From positions 3,720,001-3,784,000 of the forward strand of contig NZ_CP011803.1 in assembly GCF_001038625.1 (NCBI RefSeq): a stretch of DNA of 64,000 nucleotides, written 5' to 3'. Below the pieces are notes generated by a model, which was not told the origin of the DNA, searched no databases, and saw only the letters and a list, made by a program, of their open reading frames with translations. How positions within the stretch are numbered: the stretch's first letter is position 1; the number at the start of each line of letters is the position of its first letter. The position numbers and the translations under genes were made by a program. Source of the DNA: Clostridium carboxidivorans P7. Its GTDB lineage: Bacteria > Bacillota > Clostridia > Clostridiales > Clostridiaceae. Below, in pieces: positions 61,122 through 64,000 of the stretch.

Positions 61122-61550
61122 TTGGAAAACTTAAATTTGAGCTATACTATGCAAAAGAAAACAAAAAAGCTTTTAAAACTAAAAAATGAATTGGATAATA
61201 AAAAGGGTAAACTTATACTTTCATCTGGATTTACAGGAATGCTTGTAGTCTATGTTGGCTTATCTAATGACAGATATTTTGATTATGCTGCAGCAGCATT
61301 TAACACTAATATTCCGCAAATATATGGATTGGAATTTTTTGATTTAGTAACATTGGTTTTGGCATTCATTAGCGGTTTTGTTCTATATAGTGAATTAAAC
61401 AAATTCAATAAACTTAAATCCTCATATGAATCTCTAAAACAAAGTATTAAAGAATCTATTAATAGTGATTTTTGTAATTGCTCTACTACTTGTAATTGTA
61501 AAGATGACTATATTATATTTATGGAAGGTAAAGGAATAGATTTGATATGA
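61122..61550 (+). CDS. Two-helix membrane protein with Cys tail
   Basis: 142 residues from TTG 61122; AGGGAGG lies 8 bases upstream and the earlier ATG frames lack one. Coiled N-terminus (QKKTKKLLKLKNELDNKKGK), hydrophobic segments near 35-52 and 76-96, then a Cys-rich end (DFCNCSTTCNCKDD). No family recognised. Confidence 0.6.
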   Translation: MENLNLSYTMQKKTKKLLKLKNELDNKKGKLILSSGFTGMLVVYVGLSNDRYFDYAAAAFNTNIPQIYGLEFFDLVTLVLAFISGFVLYSELNKFNKLKSSYESLKQSIKESINSDFCNCSTTCNCKDDYIIFMEGKGIDLI

Positions 61551-61833
61551 GTATATGTTTTAATAGATTAGGAAGTCTTTACAAAGAAAATGAAATCAAG
61601 ATATATAAGCTAAACCTTATTTCTATTGGTTAAATAGGTTATTAATTTTTCTCATTTTCATCCAATTTATAAATAAATCAATCATATGTAATTCATTGAA
61701 AAATTTTCATATTACACTAATCCTTGATTTAACAAGTTTTTTAAAGCCTCCTTTTAAAAAATTTATTATAATAGAACTGGTACATTTATTGCTTTATTAC
61801 ATTTAAGTAAAATATAACTAGGGGGTCTTATAA

Positions 61834-62901
61834 ATGGATTGTGTAGAAATTACAAAAGAACTTATTAAGATTGATAGTTCAAATTTAAAAGGAGCAAATA
61901 AAGCTATAGATTTTTGTAAAGATATATTGATATCTAATGGACTAAAACCTGAAATAATAGAAAATAACGGATTTAAAACTTTAATATGCAATATTGGCTC
62001 TGGAAATAAAAAAGTTATACTAAATGGTCATTTAGATGTTATTTCTGGAACTCCTGATCAATTTATACCTTATATTGAAGATGGAAAACTCTACGGCAGA
62101 GGTAGTGCTGATATGAAATCTGGAGCTGCTGGTATGCTTAACACAATTTTGAATCTTAAGGATAAAAATTTACCTTGTAAAGTTGAGCTTCAATTAGTTA
62201 CAGATGAGGAAACTGGCGGCTTCAACTGCTCAGGGTATTTAGTCAATAACGGTTTTACAGCAGATTTTGTAATATGCGGTGAACCTACTCAACTAGGTAT
62301 CGGCATACAAGCTAAAGGTATATTACAAGTTTATTTAGAATTTACAGGAAAATCTGCCCACGGAAGCAGGCCATGGCTTGGTGATAACGCTATAATAAAA
62401 GCTTATGAAGCCTTTAAATTAATTGAAAATCTACCTTTCACTAAAGAAAAGTCAGAACTTTATAGTCATCCTTCCATTAACTTATCAAAAATTGAAGGTG
62501 GAGATGTTTATAATAAAGTACCTGATTATTGTAAAATGTATCTTGATATAAGATTTCTTCCAGAACAAAATCCTCAAGAAATAATAAGACAAATTGAAGA
62601 AATTACTGGAACCCACGTAAACATTCATTCAATGGGAAATGCTGTAAAAACCAAAGTTGACGATATACATGTAAAGAAACTAGAAGAATCAATTTCCAAA
62701 ATATCTAATGGCAAAACCGAAGTGTTTGGACAACATGGTTCTGCCGATACTAAATTTTATTCTAACCATAACATACCTGCTGTAGAATTTGGACCTACAG
62801 GACAAAATTGGCACGGCAAAGATGAATTCCTAATAGTAGATTCTCTCTATGCATATGAGAAAATGCTTATGGAGTTTATATTGAATTTAGACTCTATTTA
62901 A
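61834..62901 (+). CDS. M20-family peptidase (ArgE/DapE-like)
   Basis: 355 residues. Metal-site strings VILNGHLDVISG near 64-75, GRGSADMKSGAAGML near 88-102 and VTDEETGG near 120-127, HGSADTKFYSNHNIPAVEFG near 305-324. A zinc-dependent amide hydrolase of the succinyl-diaminopimelate/acetylornithine deacylase group; the substrate is not clear. Ribosome site GGGGG. Confidence 0.88.
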   Translation: MDCVEITKELIKIDSSNLKGANKAIDFCKDILISNGLKPEIIENNGFKTLICNIGSGNKKVILNGHLDVISGTPDQFIPYIEDGKLYGRGSADMKSGAAGMLNTILNLKDKNLPCKVELQLVTDEETGGFNCSGYLVNNGFTADFVICGEPTQLGIGIQAKGILQVYLEFTGKSAHGSRPWLGDNAIIKAYEAFKLIENLPFTKEKSELYSHPSINLSKIEGGDVYNKVPDYCKMYLDIRFLPEQNPQEIIRQIEEITGTHVNIHSMGNAVKTKVDDIHVKKLEESISKISNGKTEVFGQHGSADTKFYSNHNIPAVEFGPTGQNWHGKDEFLIVDSLYAYEKMLMEFILNLDSI

Positions 62902-62907
62902 TAACTC

Positions 62908-62953
62908 AACTTTTTTTAAGAGGACAGATGACAATTGTCCTCTCAAAAAAGTT
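62908..62953. terminator. Bidirectional terminator after peptidase
   Basis: AACTTTTTT, AGAGGACA / TGTCCTCT, AAAAAAGTT arms with a 9-base loop. Lies 7 bases past the peptidase stop. Confidence 0.8.
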
Positions 62954-63130
62954 GTGCCGCAATGTTCTTATATTAATTCAAAACTTTGTATCTATGAAAA
63001 TTCAATTAGTATCCTATTTTTAGCTAATAAATAAAAAAAACCTACCTATTATATATACTAATAAACTAGTTACCTATAAGAAAGTCTAAAACATTGTAAT
63101 AATCTTAATGATAAATATATTTCTAAAGAC

Positions 63131-63173
63131 AAAAAGCTGTAGATGAGGTTTATATATAACCTCACCTACAACT
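63131..63173 (-). terminator. Terminator of the decarboxylase operon
   Basis: AGTTGTAGGTGAGGTT / AACCTCATCTACAGCT with TTTTT on the minus strand, 19 bases after the gamma-subunit stop. Confidence 0.75.
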
Positions 63174-63191
63174 TGTATATTAGCTTGCTTA

Positions 63192-63326
63192 TTATTTTTC
63201 TGGAAAAACCTTTATTAAAGTTTTTATTAAAAGAAATATTATTAACATTACTACAAATATTCCGCACATTCCTGAAACTGTTACTTGTAATGCTTGTTCG
63301 AAATTCATTAGAGCAGTACCGCCCAT
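63192..63326 (-). CDS. Decarboxylase gamma-like small subunit
   Basis: 44 residues. FEQALQVTVSGMCGIFVVML then IIFLLIKTLIKVFPEK: one membrane helix with the pattern of the OadG-type gamma subunit. AAGGAAGGTG precedes the ATG. It follows the beta subunit by 20 bases. Confidence 0.75.
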   Translation of the reverse strand: MGGTALMNFEQALQVTVSGMCGIFVVMLIIFLLIKTLIKVFPEK

Positions 63327-63345
63327 TTATAACACCTTCCTTATC

Positions 63346-64000
63346 TTATCTAATTAAGTTCATTATTAGTCCGCCGGCTATAACTGAAGCTATTTGTCCT
63401 GCAACGTTAGCTCCTACTGCATGCATCAATATAAAGTTCTGGCTGTCTTCCTTAGTTGCCATCTTCTGTATTACTCTAGATGACATTGGGAATGCAGATA
63501 TACCTGCTGCACCAACCATTGGATTTATCTTTTTCTTTAAGAAAAGATTTAGGATCTTAGCAAATATTACTCCACCGATTGTATCAAATATAAATGCTAC
63601 TAGTCCAAGTGCTATTACAACTGCAGTCTTCATTGTTACAAATTGATCTGCTTTCATAGATGCAGCTATAGTAATTCCTAGTAACAAAGTTATGATATTT
63701 ACAAGTTCATTTTGTGCTGTTACTGACAATCTCTCTAATACACCACATTCTCTAATAAGATTTCCAAACATTAAGAATCCTACTAGGGCTACAGAAGTTG
63801 GTGCTATTAATCCAGCAATCACAGTAACTATTATAGGAAACAATATTCTTGTCTTCTTAGATATTGATTCTGGTTTATAAGGCATTTTTATTGATCTTTC
63901 CTTTTTAGTAGTTACTAATTTTATTGCAAAAGGTTGAATTACTGGTACAAGTGACATATATGAGTATGCAGCAACTGTAATTGGTGCTATAAGATTACTA
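63346..64000 (-). CDS. Sodium-pump decarboxylase beta subunit (partial)
   Basis: The reading frame continues to the window edge (APITVAAYSYMSLVPVIQPF), so this is the C-terminal part of a longer protein. Several membrane helices, TTKKERSIKM, and GMCGIF-type partner below. MMVGAAGISAFPMSSRVIQK and HAVGANVAGQIASVIAGGLI match OadB/GcdB. These proteins couple decarboxylation of oxaloacetate, methylmalonyl-CoA or glutaconyl-CoA to Na+ export. Confidence 0.9.
   Translation of the reverse strand, partial: SNLIAPITVAAYSYMSLVPVIQPFAIKLVTTKKERSIKMPYKPESISKKTRILFPIIVTVIAGLIAPTSVALVGFLMFGNLIRECGVLERLSVTAQNELVNIITLLLGITIAASMKADQFVTMKTAVVIALGLVAFIFDTIGGVIFAKILNLFLKKKINPMVGAAGISAFPMSSRVIQKMATKEDSQNFILMHAVGANVAGQIASVIAGGLIMNLIR

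Noticed and set aside
1..64000. CRISPR array, rRNA genes or insertion sequences
   Set aside because: No regularly spaced repeats, no rRNA-like tracts and no transposase with flanking inverted repeats were seen.

Overview
The window is low-GC Firmicute DNA, most likely Clostridium in the strict sense. The grounds are strong AT bias, AAGGAGG-type ribosome sites, clostridial-type prophage genes and a chromosomal sodium-pump decarboxylase. About 57.4 kb is one prophage of a contractile-tailed (PBSX/Xkd-like) phage integrated in a tRNA-Leu gene. The remaining 6.5 kb on the right is host chromosome. The right junction is the 3' part of a class II tRNA-Leu (anticodon CAA, 57455-57509). The left junction lies just before base 1, where the phage-supplied 3' end should restore the tRNA. 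Integrase arm-type repeats (GTCAGTAAAATG-like and ACTTACTAAA-like) occur at both ends.

Layout, right to left along the phage: tyrosine integrase (56124, plus) behind a leader with a strong promoter and an intrinsic terminator. Next comes a plus-strand lysogeny block: CI-like repressor, ImmA-type peptidase and two membrane proteins. A divergent promoter region with repeated operators follows. The minus-strand early block holds Cro-like and antirepressor-like proteins, an excisionase-like protein, Com-like zinc finger, a recombination group (possible annealing protein, SbcC-like ATPase, UvrD-like helicase), a DnaD-like replisome organiser, and many small genes including a DUF1064-type nuclease, an ASCH protein and two methyltransferase-like proteins. 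A boundary region (32.7-34.4 kb) has several accessory genes, some on the plus strand. The late block (32.7 down to 5.2 kb) runs terminase, portal, head, sheath, tube, frameshifted tail chaperone, tape measure, baseplate, fibres, then lysis (XhlA-like, GH25 lysozyme, LLH-type holin). The left end (0.3-5.1 kb) is cargo, including a three-gene unit with a VirB4/HerA-like ATPase.

The most striking system is a complete diversity-generating retroelement (DGR) in the tail-fibre region: an Avd-like accessory protein, a template repeat (TR), a DGR-type reverse transcriptase with YMDD and LGNVTSQ motifs, and a target fibre protein with a variable repeat (VR). TR and VR align over 98 bases without gaps. 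Of 15 differences, 14 fall at coding-strand template adenines (14 of 25 adenines changed), which is the signature of adenine-directed mutagenic homing. The VR is internal to the fibre protein and is followed by about 320 residues that look like Ig-type repeats.

Other points are a -1 frameshift signal in the tail chaperone, a tape measure gene that seems to start at ACG, a membrane-anchored moron with its own promoter and terminator, a small plus-strand membrane peptide whose start codon is buried in a hairpin, and a possible attenuator ahead of the integrase. The host flank carries a Fic protein, an internally deleted YhcG/DUF1016 nuclease pseudogene, an M20 peptidase and the sodium-pump decarboxylase beta and gamma subunits. 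All functions are read from sequence by eye; no searches were run.
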